A DNA stretch of 64,000 bases from Dryococelus australis (GCA_029891345.1 CM057002.1:61494777-61558776), one strand, 5' to 3'; numbered from the stretch's first letter, positions 12,246 through 24,261 are shown. Numbers and translations: made by a program. The notes: generated from the sequence alone by a model not told the origin.

Positions 12246-15200
12246 TTTTAATGGAAAAAATAAATATTTTTAATGAAGACCGGGTGTTGTTTCCAATGTT
12301 TGAAGCAGGGACACACCTCAAGAGCTTGTAGAACCAATCAAAATGTGAAACCTGAGAGAGAAGACTCTATGGTTTGATGTGTCCAGGACTATTACAGAAT
12401 ATTGCAGAGACAACCCTTGAGGATGAAGAAGTAAAAGAAGATCTGCCTTCTGCTTGCCTTACCAATCAAAGTTACAAAGTTACAGTCGGGAAGTTTTATT
12501 TCAGACTCTAATGGTTAAAATGATAAGAAAGAAGCAGACATGTGTTGTCAGAGTTTTGAATGATTGTGGGTCACAGCGCTCATATAAATTAGAAAAAAAC
12601 TGCTTCTGCTATTGGACTGACATACTCCGGCTCTGAAACATTGATCTATAACTTATTTGGAGGCACAGAATCCACGAGACAGTCCCACATGCACTGTCAT
12701 CTAAAAGAGAGTAGTTTGGATGGCAGTTACACCTGTGAAATCCCAGTGCTTAACCAACCCGTGATCTATGGTGAAATACCTTGGCTCGGGAAAGGACCAT
12801 GGCTGAAGGAACTAAAGAACCATAACATTTTTTGTCTCAGACTGTGGACCAGAGGCCGGAGATCGAATTGCTCCTGGGAGCTGATACTTATGGATTACTT
12901 CTGATTGGTACAGTAAAACCATTGAAGTGTGGACCAGTGGCAGTTAAGACCCACCTTGGTTGAGTCGTCATGGGCAGATTATCTACTGACGAGCTATGAC
13001 ACCAACAACATACTTGTGACCTCAATTCCAACCATGAACGCTGCGGTAGCAGACTTATGGAAATTAAATGTTCTTGGGATAAGAGATCCAGTGAAGAAAC
13101 AGTCCAAGAAGGAAATGGAAGCTGCTACTCTGGACCATTTCAAGCAAACAGTCTCTGTGAATGAGAAGGGTCGTTTCGAAATTGTTGTTCATCGAAATGA
13201 GAGATTTGAAGAGATTTGTGACAATTTCGACTCTGCGAAGAGAAGGTGCGAGTCCACAACAATGAGACTGATATATGAGAAGAATTTTGATACATATGAG
13301 GGTGTGCTAACAAGTGGTTGCAGGAAGGAGTTATTGAAGAACTGCCCTTTCAGGAGGACACTAGATGTCACTATCTGCCACACCGGGATGTTTGTAAAGA
13401 AGGCTCCACAACGACAGTCAGACCTGTGTTTGACATCTCGGGGGAAGTGAACCATTGTTGAATGAGTGTCCAGAAAAGGGCCCAAATTTGCTTGAACCAA
13501 TTCCTCCAATTTTAGCAAGGTTCCGTTGAGGAAAATTTGGAGTGATCTCCAATATAAAGAAGGCATTTCTGCAAATTCCTGTTGCTCCTCCTGACAGAGA
13601 CTATCTGAGATTATTGTGGTGGCAAAATTTCTCACAGAGAAAATCAAAGATCTTGAGACACAAACGTGTTGTGCTTGGGTTTAACTGTAGTCTATTTCTG
13701 TTGGGTGAAATACTTGACCTCCATCTTGAGAATAGTCCAATTGAATGCCAAGAGATCACGGATTTGCTGAAGATATCCTTCTATGTCGACAATTGTGTCA
13801 CTTCCTTTGACACAGAAGAACAGTTGCATCATTGCGTTGAGAAGTCTACGAAGTTTCTTGCTGAAGCAAAATTTGAGCTCAGAGGATGGGAGATCAGCAC
13901 GAGGAACGGTGAGAGGGATAATCAAGGGTAACTCATTTTCTTGGCTTGCTGTGGGACAAAGAGGAAGATGCTCTGTTCTGTAATGTAAGCCTTATGAAGG
14001 CTTCCAATGACATCACTCGGAGACATCTTCTGCACAGAAGATATTTGATCCCACAGGTTTTTTTTTGTGTCTTGTGACCTAAGTGCCAAAACTCCTCATC
14101 CAAGAGAGCTGGAATCTGAACGAGAGCTGGAATCTGAAAGGGGGCTGGGATGACCCATTACCAGAAGACATGCAGAAAAGGTTTAGGAGATGAGAAACTA
14201 AAGTTCAACAACTGCAAAGAATGAAGATTCGGAGATGCTTGACTGCAGGCGGATTGGAGGATACATGGAGCTTACATACTTTGTGACACCAGTCAAAGCG
14301 CTTATGCAGCTGCGGTTTTCTTACAAAGTGGTACCAAAAGAGATATTACAGTATGTCAGGTAATTGCAAAAACAAGAGTCTCACCATTAAAGAATGTCTC
14401 CATGCCTAGGCTGGAGCTGTTGGCATGCTCTATTGGCAGTCGCCTTGCAGCTTCCATTAAGTAGAGCCTGAACTTAAAGATACCAGAGTTTTCTTGGACT
14501 AATTCTTCCCCGGTCTTATATTGGATAAAAAAAGAAGTGGTCTGGGGTGTGTTTGTTAAAAATCGGGTAATGGAAATCGGAACACTCACGAGACAAAGAC
14601 TGGTATCATGAGCCAGGAGAACAGAATCCAGCTGATCTTCCTTCGCGAGGCTGCTCTGTGGAATGTCTTGTGAACTCTCAATGGTGGGAGGGGCCAAGCT
14701 GGTTAAAATTGAAACAATAAGATTGGCCAAAGTCTGAAGTCAAGGTGAACCATGCCAAGTTCAGAGCAAGAGAAGAAAAATCCATCAGCCAAGGAAGAGG
14801 TACAGTGGTACCTACAACGGTTTTCGAAGCTGTCGCAGATTGTGAAACTCATTGCGTGGATGCTACGGTTTCTCAAAAATGTTTCAAAAAGTGAAAACCA
14901 TAGAGGAGGTAACATTGTTGGTGAGGAAATTTTTGAAGCTATGAGGAGACTCCTCCATCTTGTACAATGAGAAGAGGCGGAAGAGATTGATGGAAAATGG
15001 ATGAAGTCCCTCTGCAACTTTGTGGACTCGGATGGTGTGATGAGACTTAGGTATACGATAGTACAAAGAGAAGATGATGAGTATTATAGTATCCTATCCT
15101 TTTGCCATCTAAGCCTAAACTTGTAGAGATACTAATACAAGACTACCATGTCAATAATTCACATGCTGGTGACCAAATTCTGTTGGGAAAACTGTGAGAA

Positions 15201-16380
15201 CGGTACTGGATTTTAAGAGGTAGAAACACGGTACACCGGGTGATATCCAAGTGCGTCCGGTGTAGAAGATTTGAATCAAGAAAGATTACTACCAATCCCG
15301 CCCCCCTTCCAGAGGACAGGGTGAATGATGCCACAGTCTTCGAAGTTTGCGGGGTTGGCATGGCAGGTCCATCGTAATTGAAAGGTGGAGAGAAAGCATG
15401 GATACTGTAGTTCACCTGCGCTGTGTATCGGGCGGTACACTTTGAGATAATTCTGAGCTTGTCTACAGGCTTTTCCTACAGGGCCTTCGGAGGTTCATTG
15501 CATGGCGGGGAACATCCAGAGTGATGTACAGTGACAACGGGACCAATTTCATTCGGATAGATGATGGGTTTGATTCCCTGTATTGGTCCAAGATAGAAGA
15601 AGAGTTCTGTTCCCGAAGGATCCACTGGAAGTTCATTTCACCCACTGCTGCATGATGGGATAGGTGGTGGGAACGAATAGTACAGATGGTCAAGAAATTG
15701 TTAAGAAGAACGTTAGGAAGAGCATCACTGGGATATGAAGAAGTCTACACCATTCTATGTGAGGTGGAATCCGTGATCAATTCTAGACATCTCACTTACT
15801 TGTCTGAGGATACAGAGGACTTGGTACCATTGACTCATGCCATGTTCCTACAGGACTATCGACCAAATGGTGTACCAGATATTAATCATCTGGAAGAGAC
15901 ATCTCTATGCAAGCAGCTGAGGGTTCCTGCAACAACTGCAGGAGGATTTGAGGAGAAGATTTCGAGACAAGTAATTAGGCCTTCAGGTGCAGCAGAAAAA
16001 TGACACAAAGGGTCTGAAGGCACTGGAAATCTGGGACGTAGAGCTAATTGGTTCAGACGACAAAAGAAGACTCGCGTGATCTGTAGGCAGAATCTTGGAG
16101 ATGTACCCAGGGAAGGATGGACATGTAAGAGTAGTGCGAGTGAAGACATCCAGTCGAGAGATGACGTGACCTATACAGCGTATCTACCCATTAGAAATGT
16201 TAGCATCACAAGAACCTCCATAGACAGCTGAAAAGAAAGTTGGTGGCGCAGACAGAGGAGACGACCTCCAAGAAGAGGGGGTGCCGAACATTCCATGTGG
16301 GGTAAAAACGAGGAGTGGAAGAAATGTAAGGTTGCCCATGAAATTCAAGACATAGACAAGGTGTAGAGAACAACTGGTTC
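12246..16380 (+). pseudogene. pol remnant of BEL/Pao 1 (protease, RT, RNase H, integrase)
   Basis: Frames shift often. In order I see: protease-type VRVLNDCGSQRSY (12.55 kb; the usual DSG/DTG aspartate block reads DCG); VVMGRLSTDEL-like spacer (12.95 kb); RT with VRPVFDIS (13.42 kb), NIKKAFLQIPVAP (13.55 kb) and the catalytic box FYVDN (13.78 kb), the YVDN variant of this superfamily; RNase H with CDTSQSAYAAAVF and PRLELLACSIG (14.28-14.45 kb); integrase zinc region with HVNNSHAGD and CVRCRRF (15.1-15.27 kb) and core fragments to 15.9 kb; C-terminal KTRSGRNVRLP (16.3 kb). Not functional. Confidence 0.85.
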
Positions 16381-16448
16381 GCACGTTTTATTTGTTGACT
16401 TGTGCAAAAATCAAAAGGTGGAAGGATGTTGCTCAAAAGGTGGAAGGA

Positions 16449-16549
16449 TGTTGCTATGTTCTTTCTTTCAAGGCATTTGAATAAAGTTATATGTCATCTC
16501 GGGATAGGACCTGTCAATCAGATAGATTGTCGGGCATGATGATGTAACA
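16449..16549 (+). repeat. 3' LTR of BEL/Pao 1
   Basis: Begins TGTTGCTATG right after a purine-rich tract (AAAAGGTGGAAGGA) and ends GATGTAACA. The purine tract plus TGTTGCT is duplicated just upstream (about 22 bases). At 101 bases it is very short for the superfamily, so an internal deletion is likely. Confidence 0.75.
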
Positions 16550-16550
16550 A

Positions 16551-16700
16551 TTAAGCACACCATCAAGCCCTGTGGAAAGTTTATTTTATAGTTTTTTTCA
16601 CAACTGAAAGCACTTAATTTTGGCTTACCGAAAAAAAAACCAACATTGTAAGAATTGAGGGAGTTATACCTGATATTACTTTAGAGTCCACACCTAATTT
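16551..16700 (-). pseudogene. Detached upstream part of the split CR1/Jockey relic
   Basis: Minus strand reads a diverged linker ending in STGLDGV, the block that precedes the RT fingers in these elements. The matching downstream part begins at 11261. Confidence 0.5.
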
Positions 16701-17655
16701 TCTAGACTAGCTTAAGCTTAACGTGCTTTCCTGCTCAGACATTTTGCACTCCGCAAGAAAATATGAATTTTCCCCTACACGAAGGGGAATAAAAAAAGGC
16801 AAGTGCTGATTCCCCCATATTATTTGCTATTTTGGTTACCTCTTGAAGTGCCTGTAGATTTTTTGAGTTGGTTGCCTGGCGGAATTGTGGCTCTTCCCCT
16901 GTTGGAAGATCTGGGGCGACACTGTTTAGGTGGACGAAACTTAATAGGAGGACAGGAATCAAACCCCCTTGACTTGACTACGAATATCTCCCTCCCAGGG
17001 AGTTTGGTCCAGCCTACAGTAAAGGCTGTCAAAATTTGTGATGCCAGTTGTCACTGGATAATTTAGATGGGGAAAAATTCAGACAAAAAACGCTGCTAGG
17101 AACTATTTGGCCGCTTCAGATATTACCCTGCGTTTATAGGGAGCTGGTATAGTTGGCTTCCGCACGAGGACAAAGACCGGTGTAGCTATCAACACCCTGC
17201 GTGTAATGGCAGGTTTAGGGTATATGCAGATATTTAGTACCTTACTGGCGGCCGTGTGAATTACGTAAGTGATGGCCAGTATTTGCATGAGAGTACTAGG
17301 GTGAGGTGGTGGGGTCGGTTCGGAGTTATGCCTGGCAGAACTAATGTGTCAATATAATTTAGATTATGCGAGGGCCAGTCTATACGAAGTAGGGAGTCTC
17401 AGTAGGAACATAAATCCTCACCTGAAGATGGCTGTTCGTCATTTGGCTTTGTCTCAGGTCCCAGTAGAGGTTCAATAACTGGAGATGTCTGATATACTTC
17501 AATAGAAATAGCTGAATTTACACTCTTAGGCAACATCTCTAATTCTCGTCGAAGTGCCTGTCAGGCTAACCTGCGTAATTGACCAGTTTTACCTGTAGTC
17601 TTGTAAGGAATATTTAAAATGCACTATACACAAGAGTGTACTCTCCTGAATACCA

Positions 17656-18040
17656 GGCGGACACACAAGTCCTCCTGAGTACGGTCTTTACATCAGACTT
17701 GGACTAAGGTAATAAGTGGCAGATTTACCTGAAGTCCTGGGTTTGTATCCTTTCATAGGTTGATCAACTCGGTTAGTTCTGTAAGTATCCCTAGTCTTGT
17801 TCTGATGGGAAGGGGGGGGGGGGGGATACTATCTCGGCTTTGTATGGGTCAAGTGACCGAGAACTTCCAGTTTTGAAAGAGCTAAGCTTGTGACTCTTAG
17901 AGAAATAATTATAAATGTGCGCTCTCACTTTATCTAGGGGGATGCCCAAGCCCTCCTAAGTCCGGTATTTACTGCAGACTGGGACTGAGGTAATGAGCAT
18001 TTGAGGTTCTGGAAAACAGACAATACTGGGATATTCCTAA
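17656..18040. repeat. Tandem duplication, period about 280 bases
   Basis: A segment starting near 17661 (CAAGTCCTCCTGAGTACGG) recurs diverged near 17941 (CAAGCCCTCCTAAGTCCGG), followed in both by a matching 35-base stretch containing GACT.GGACT.AGGTAAT. A G-run lies between them. Confidence 0.6.
17809..17825 (+). repeat. G-rich homopolymer
   Basis: A run of about 16 G, broken at most once, inside family A copy 2. Confidence 0.85.
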
Positions 18041-18253
18041 GTCTTATACAGACTATGGCCTTATCCAGGCTATAAGGTAACCAAGTAAGTTCGGACCGTC
18101 AGTTCCTATCAGTGAGTAGTCACTAAAAATGAGCTGATAAAATAAAACTGTTTAGTGATGTTCTAGGGGAAATGAGAAACAAGAGATTTAAAATTTTACA
18201 CATGTATTTTATTCATACGTAGGGAAGTACATGGGGATGCGTAGCTCTTTACA

Positions 18254-18291
18254 ATCCCTTCTGGACTGTCTGGAGACAGTCCAGAAGGGAT
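18254..18291. repeat. Perfect 18-bp-arm hairpin
   Basis: ATCCCTTCTGGACTGTCT, two bases (GG), then the exact reverse complement. It lies in the LTR part of family A copy 2; the copy at 60.2 kb has only the right arm (GTCCAGAGGGGAT), so the left arm was gained here. Confidence 0.95.
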
Positions 18292-19329
18292 GTCAGCACG
18301 ACCTGTTATCGTGGAGGCAGAAGGAGTTAGTTTGCGGGTAAGAGGAACAGGTGGGGACGTTGAGATACCTCTGACTGGCGATGACACGTCCTCGGTTGTG
18401 GATGGCGTCATAGGACACCTTTATGTTCTTCCTTCAAGAGTTTTCTCCATGTGCTTCTGCTGGCGTGGAAGGCCTAGTGAGCATGCAAAACCCTGGTTCT
18501 GATATGCTCAGCAGGTCTTTTACAGACTGCGAGGTCAGGATGACAGCTGTTTCCCTTGGTGGTGCCCTCAGCCTTATTCAGGCTGGAGGGCCAATGAACT
18601 GTTCTGAGCTACGTTTCGACACCTCCTTAATTACAAAAAATTTTAGCTTGTAGGCTGTCAAGACAGGTGCAGGGATGGCTAGCATCGCCTCACAGTGGTG
18701 GTTTAAATTATTGTTGCAGGACGCACCACACTTTTCACATCTCCTCGGCAGAAGGCTGTTGACAAATCTATTGCCTCTGCATGAGGATCTGGCAGCAGTG
18801 AAGACATTATGTGTAGGGTGCTGACCTATTGCAGCATCCCCTAAAACTAGCTTCTCTGGATCCAGTGTGTCGGTGGCTCGTTGGATAATATAATTTCTCA
18901 GGAGGGAATGGACGACCGACCGCACTGTGACTTTTGAATGGGCTCACTAGGCTTGGAGCAACCATATAACACGCCCAGATTTAGTCACGCGACTATACTC
19001 TAAGGTTGCCGTTATTAAATCTACGTGACCCACCACTGCTTCTTACTAAGCAATAACCACACTCATTGGCATCCTTAAGGTTTCAGATCCCTCTAAGGAT
19101 CTTCCTATATCTGCCTTATCATTCAACCCACACTAAACTAGCAGATATAATTCCTCGCCCGGACTCCAGGGAATCCGCGAAACTTAACACTCTGTGGCGC
19201 CTGACATTAGTATTAACTGCCATGTCCGGGTCCAGTGGAAACAAGCACGAGGACTCAGCGAATCATATGCATGGGCATTAAAACCCCAAACGTGACAACT
19301 AAATATGATGTGGAAGCTTGCCCTGGCAC

Positions 19330-19450
19330 GGGGATACACTATATCCATTGCGCATATTGCAGTAAACGCTTCCACTGCCTATAAATAGGATGGCAAGATG
19401 TCCCCTGATTTACAGATGGCCTAGAATATGTGTGTACATAATGTCGACTC
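19330..19450 (+). pseudogene. PHD-like cysteine/histidine cluster ahead of gag
   Basis: One frame reads CAYCSKRFHCL, then a Gly-Trp, then 15 residues on YVCT with a stop and Cys two positions later. Spacing Cys-x2-Cys ... His-Cys ... Cys-x2-Cys is that of a PHD or related zinc finger. It sits just before the gag matrix/capsid region in the same direction. Confidence 0.35.
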
Positions 19451-19559
19451 CAGCCACTAGCCAGGTGCCACTGGCCAAAGTATCTTCACCACCAGGTGTA
19501 TCACCTGTGAAAATGAACTCCATTTAAGATGCATAGGTTGGCCGGACAAACAAATCCTT

Positions 19560-20330
19560 TGTCCCGGCCAAGTCAATCAATGCAAAGTATGTCAGCATGG
19601 CATGGCTTACCGTCCCAGGAATCCCAGTTCTTAGTACAGCCCCGAACCCTCTCACATGACCGTGGAATTCCAAATGCCCAAATTTAGCGACCAACCCCAC
19701 AAAAATCAGGTTGCATTCGTGCAAGAATGTGAGAGGGAATTCGTAGACCATAGCATTTCCCGCAAGCAATGGGTGATGAAAGTACAGCACCAGCTACGAG
19801 GAACGGCCACAGAATGGTGGTGAAAATTCTAAGAATTCGTCACTGAATGGGCCTAGCTGAGCCATCGGCTGGGTTCCCAATTTACAGAAAAGGAAGTTGT
19901 GGCGCAACTGATTACGGAGTTCCACATCAAAGTGCAATCTTACGAGGAGGACGTCCAAATATACATTCGTTGAAAGGTGCAATTGTATAAACGTATATAA
20001 CCAGCAGAAAGCGAAGCAAGTTATGTGCGGAATATAGCACGCTCCTTACTTCCTTCACACCGTAACCTCCTCAAAACCCCTAAGCCACAGTCAATGAAAG
20101 AGCTCGTGGACCAGGCAAGAAAAATTGAGAGCAATGATAAAGCGCAGGTGGGCTTTGACAGCTCGGCACGTGCCTCGAAGGTTGCCGCCCTTCCCTCTCT
20201 TCTCGCAAGGCAGACAGCCTACACCCAACCACCCCCTCGCCCTCCGCTACCTCCATACTGTTGGCACTGCCCAGGCCACCATATAAACTAGGATTGCCTG
20301 ATCCGGCTCCGCCACAGAGAGGAAGCAAAT
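19560..20330 (+). pseudogene. Gypsy gag remnant with zinc knuckle
   Basis: Broken frames give KQWVMKVQHQLRGTATEWW (19.77 kb), EFHIKVQSYEEDVQIYI (19.92 kb), then an 88-codon open piece from 20025 with SLLPSHRNLLKTPKPQSMKE and LVDQARKIE, typical of the capsid C-terminal part of Gypsy gag. A knuckle CWHCPGHHINxDC ends the region at about 20.29 kb. Confidence 0.7.
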
Positions 20331-20424
20331 CACGTTGAGCGCACAGCTGTGATCGCCACTTAAGGAGCCCACCTAACCGGGGAATACACCGATAATACTC
20401 CACGCTCTCCAGCACAAGTACTCT

Positions 20425-20736
20425 ACTTTGGACGAGCCCTTTCTTCCTATCAAAATTAACAAAGTTACAATGGCCGTGCTGGATACAGCCACTACAGGTA
20501 ACCTTGTACGGAGTGACCTTTTAACACCAAGCCAAAGAGCCCACCTACCCCACATGGGAAGGCTTGGTACCTGGACGCAACTGAACCTCCCCTGCCCTGT
20601 AAAAGGGGAGATTACCCTTACCATGGTGGTGAGTAATAGTCATTTGAGACACCTTCTGGGTCGTACCCAATATTGGGAAGCCCGTGATTTTGGGGCAACC
20701 CTGGTTGTGGAGGCAATCTTGCGTAATAGATTGTGA
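20425..20736 (+). pseudogene. Gypsy aspartic protease remnant
   Basis: Open frame with FLPIKINKVTMAVLDTATTG, i.e. the retropepsin DTGAS/T box with the glycine changed (DTATT), and ending HLLGR. Active in maturing the gag-pol product in intact relatives; the altered box suggests inactivity. Confidence 0.6.
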
Positions 20737-21540
20737 GCAGTGTCGGATCTCCCTATGGGGGAACAGGAATCTCATGTTTAACTGGGTGGGTAACTCAGTT
20801 CCTGCTACCTTTTCCCTTGCCCCAGCCCACCTCCTCCATTGTCACAAACCTTAGCCTGAACCAATGCCCCCCAAGAACAACCGCAGCCAGATGCCGTTGG
20901 GCCCTGTTACGACAGCGGAACCACATGCTTCCTCCACCCCCTGCATGGAATTCAAGTTTCCAAGGTCTAGGGAGCCCGGACCACCGATGGGCAGCATACA
21001 GGGCGACGCCCTACAACGTACGGCGTGTCAGAGTGACAGGTCTACCCGAACAATTCCCTTGACACCCTGGTCCTTCCAGGTGTTTTTCGGGACGCCTGAC
21101 ACTCCCAGATTACTGTGTCATCCGAGAGGCATGGCGACCCAGACACTGACCTCGACTCATAACCCCAATAACCGACCGACGTTGGGTGAGTGGAGTGGAA
21201 TATTCACTTGGAAGCCCCACATTTTTAAGGCGTTATGAGGAGACCCTCAGACTGGAAAGGTCCTGCAAGAGGCCCCCATAACCTTGCCAACTGGCCATAG
21301 AGTAGAGGCGGAGTGTCCTCCTCGAGCCTACCCACTAAACCGAGTGTAAACAATGTCAAAACCAAACATTTGGTTTCCCCCGTTATAAATTGTCTACAGC
21401 TAAATTACAGCCAACAGGATGATAACCTCGATGTCTTGTGCTTTCCTCTACTGTTGGTATCGGTGCCACTGACTTCCCGTCCAGAGGTAAAAACGCCAGC
21501 AGGATGAGAGGATGACTCAGACACTGAGCCGTCATCGTCC

Positions 21541-21735
21541 TTGCTTACCGCAGACAGCCTGCCGCCCAGAGATGCCGGGGCCGCTACATTAACCAGGCCC
21601 CTTTCTGTAGAAGCAGTTCCGAGGCCTTACCAGCAACCAACCAGGCCCCTTCCTACCGACGCAGTTCCCAGGCCTACCCTTCCACGACCTCCCCAACCAA
21701 CACAGATGGGAAGACTACGTATTTTTCTCCCTTAA
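21541..21735 (+). pseudogene. Proline-rich end of Gypsy pol
   Basis: A 64-codon frame with direct repeats of a TRPL(S/P)xxAVPRP unit, ending LPRPPQPTQMGRLRIFLP, which resembles the basic tail after integrase in Gypsy pol. It lies only 0.8 kb after the protease, implying deletion of the enzymes between. Confidence 0.45.
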
Positions 21736-21740
21736 ATTAT

Positions 21741-22450
21741 GTGTCAGTGTGTGGAAGAGAACTTTCCAGAAGTGCGCTAGAAACATAAAAGATTGCCACG
21801 GAAATAGACATGCAAGATAATGCAAACCCAGTGAACAGACACTGCACATGTTTCGTCGAAAATCCAATGTCAGAAGGCCTGAGCCTTCAAACACTTAAAC
21901 TGACATCTGGAAGGTAATGACTAATAAAGGTAAGAGGTTGTTAGGCTAGATATTTTAATGTATGAATAGGGCTTGTCTAATGTAATACTGATTCACGTAG
22001 TTTAAGATTATTTTCTTTTCTTAAAGGGTGCTAACAATTATATCAATCAGGGTAAGATGTAAGTCGTAACGGAAGAGTAAAACCAAGGATGCCCCAAGTT
22101 TCAAAGTGTCAAGTATGGGGGTTTGTAACATGTGAATCCAAAGGCTTGTTGACATACAGAGGAAACATGAGTAACTTTGCATTTATATGGCATGCTATAA
22201 ATGCCGCAGTGACTATATAATGCAGTTATTTCATTGTTTCTGGAAGTGTTTTACTCTATTTGTTTCTTGTTGTAAATAGTAGACTTTAGATTGTGTTGTA
22301 GTAACATAATAAGAGCTAAACTCGGAGGATTAAAGGCTTCACCTCAGGGTCGTTGTAGAGCAAAACTTAGTTAATCTGTATCAAGGTTAAAAGTCAATAG
22401 AAATCTTCTCCTAGAGTGCCTTATTTTAGTACAAGAGACCAGCCCATATT
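21741..22450 (+). other. Possible 3' LTR region of the Gypsy derivative
   Basis: AT-rich non-coding stretch after the pol tail with a TATA-like GACTATATAATGCAG near 22.21 kb. I found no matching 5' copy, so the call is weak. Confidence 0.2.
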
Positions 22451-24261
22451 AAAATTAGAATGTATGTGAATTAACGTACCATGTCCAATGTAAGTTTTCT
22501 TTGCTGTGTTAAATTGTGAACATGTTAATCAGAACCCAGACACTGGAAAAACATTTCATTTTCTTGACAACATCATTGTTAGGTATAGGGAAAACTGTAA
22601 ATAGTATTTGGGAAAATATTAGGTTATAACAGGTTATTGTTAGGGCAATTAGAATTAGTTTTGCTAAGTATTACGATACTCTCAAGTTCTATAGACCATT
22701 ACTCAACATTGTGTAGTTATAAAAAAAAATTGTTAGCTTTCAATATCTACGAGCTTTATATGTAATCATGTTACGTAACTATTACTGTAACCAAACGTGT
22801 TCATGTGATATTCAATATACTGTGTAAAAGTAGTAATTTGAAAGGCACACGAAAGTGATTAATCAATTTTTTCTGAACCTTTTTACTTGTCAATATATTT
22901 TGCATACACATTGCATATGTGTTAATTCAACGTCGCATACTTTAAATCTTTTAACCATTGTGGTACCATATAATCAAAAAGTGTCTATGTGTAATCAATT
23001 ATATTAAAAAGTATTTCCTTTTAACTGCTGCAATGTAATACACCATCACTATGTACGTAATTCATACATCAATTTAGTTCACCTGTGGGTTCTCGTAAGG
23101 GTCCGTAAAACAAATTAATGTAAAAATCCTTTACAAGTACATTGCAATTTCATGGGAATATTCAACCACGTATGTGCAGAGGAAGGGCACACATATTCCA
23201 CACATTTTTTGCAATACACAGGCTCGTGGAGCCTTTCGCTTAAAATTTCCTCCTCTGCAAACGTTTACATTTTTTCTTCCCGTTCCTTTTGTATGAGGGG
23301 AACACGTTGCACCCACAAGTGTCAAGTCGGGTCTTAAGTGTTAACTTCATTCTCCCTTTTATTTACAAGTAAAAGTAACTAAACGATGTGTCAGAAAATG
23401 CATTCCTTGCTGACAATTGTAAACTGACCCACGCAAACACTGCAGAATAGGAACACACCAGTTGAAAATTTCTTCCTTCACGCACCAGGACCCTGATCAC
23501 ATTTCCCTACCAGCCACCATACCCACCTCTCCAGCCGCAAGAGAAACCGAGACTACAGCCCAGCTGATGTCGAGACACGCCGCTGCTGCACACAACACAG
23601 GCAAGTGGAATACGAGGGGAAGTGGAAAGCAGAAGGAGCGAGCGCAAGGTAAGTGATAGAGCAACCTGTCAGACCGTAGACATGAAACAGACGCTTCCTA
23701 CACCAGCGAGGGAAGGGGTGATAACAGCACTCTCCACACCGCATTTCTTCCAACCCACTCGCCTGCTGTAGCACAGAGCAACTACAAAGACAGATGTCAA
23801 GCGGCTTATAGTCCCACTGAACCTGGATCCAAGTCAACCTTCCAAAATTCTGACTTTCAACCTTCGGATGGGTCTCTGTCGGAAATAAGGGGTCGACTGA
23901 CACATGATGCATCCCACGCCTAGAAAAGGTGTCTACTACAGAAGCGACTTCGCCCCATCCATAAGTTACATTACTTATTTGGGCAAGTCAATCCTAGCTA
24001 AACACGGTGATGGAGGCAGGACACACAAATAACCTACATTGACAGAGACAATTACCTCGTGTTCCTTGCTTACACCTTGTACCACAGTCCTTAGTAGTGA
24101 AATTCACCCTAGGGCAGGCCTGCCGTTTTAACAAATTTTATCCATTTTTATGAATTTTTAACACACTAGAAAAACTGAACTTTTTTTTTAAGCTCAAAGT
24201 GGCAACACTAGAGCCCACAGCAACGTGTGTCAGTGTTTGAAAGATTCTTATAATGGAGGTG

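Larger units (their letters stand above)
11262..16550 (+). mobile_element. BEL/Pao LTR retrotransposon 1 (nearly full length, decayed)
   Basis: Contains short LTRs, a primer site, an intact gag-like ORF and a pol with protease, RT, RNase H and integrase regions in BEL/Pao order, with many stops and frameshifts. The same eight bases CAATTAAG occur at 11254-11261 and at 16548-16555, consistent with a target duplication of five or so bases, and the flanks rejoin as one older non-LTR relic. Confidence 0.85.
16820..18930 (-). mobile_element. LTR family A, copy 2
   Basis: Shares ordered blocks with 59.1-61.0 kb: CTCCCTCCCAGGGAGT near 17.0 kb, the GGGATGTCA.CACGACCTG block at 18.29 kb, AGGCTGG and GGGCCAATGAACT near 18.59 kb. 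The internal part (17.1-18.1 kb) contains a 280-base tandem duplication absent from the other copies. Confidence 0.55.
19300..21740 (+). mobile_element. Gypsy-type element with large internal deletion
   Basis: A PHD-like cysteine cluster, gag, zinc knuckle and protease are followed directly by what looks like the proline-rich end of pol; RT, RNase H and most of integrase are missing. All frames carry stops. Confidence 0.65.

Noticed and set aside
23462-23656. Plus-strand open stretch ending near a GTAAGT donor (23.65 kb) as a first exon
   Set aside because: No ATG at its start, no partner exon and no similarity to a known protein.
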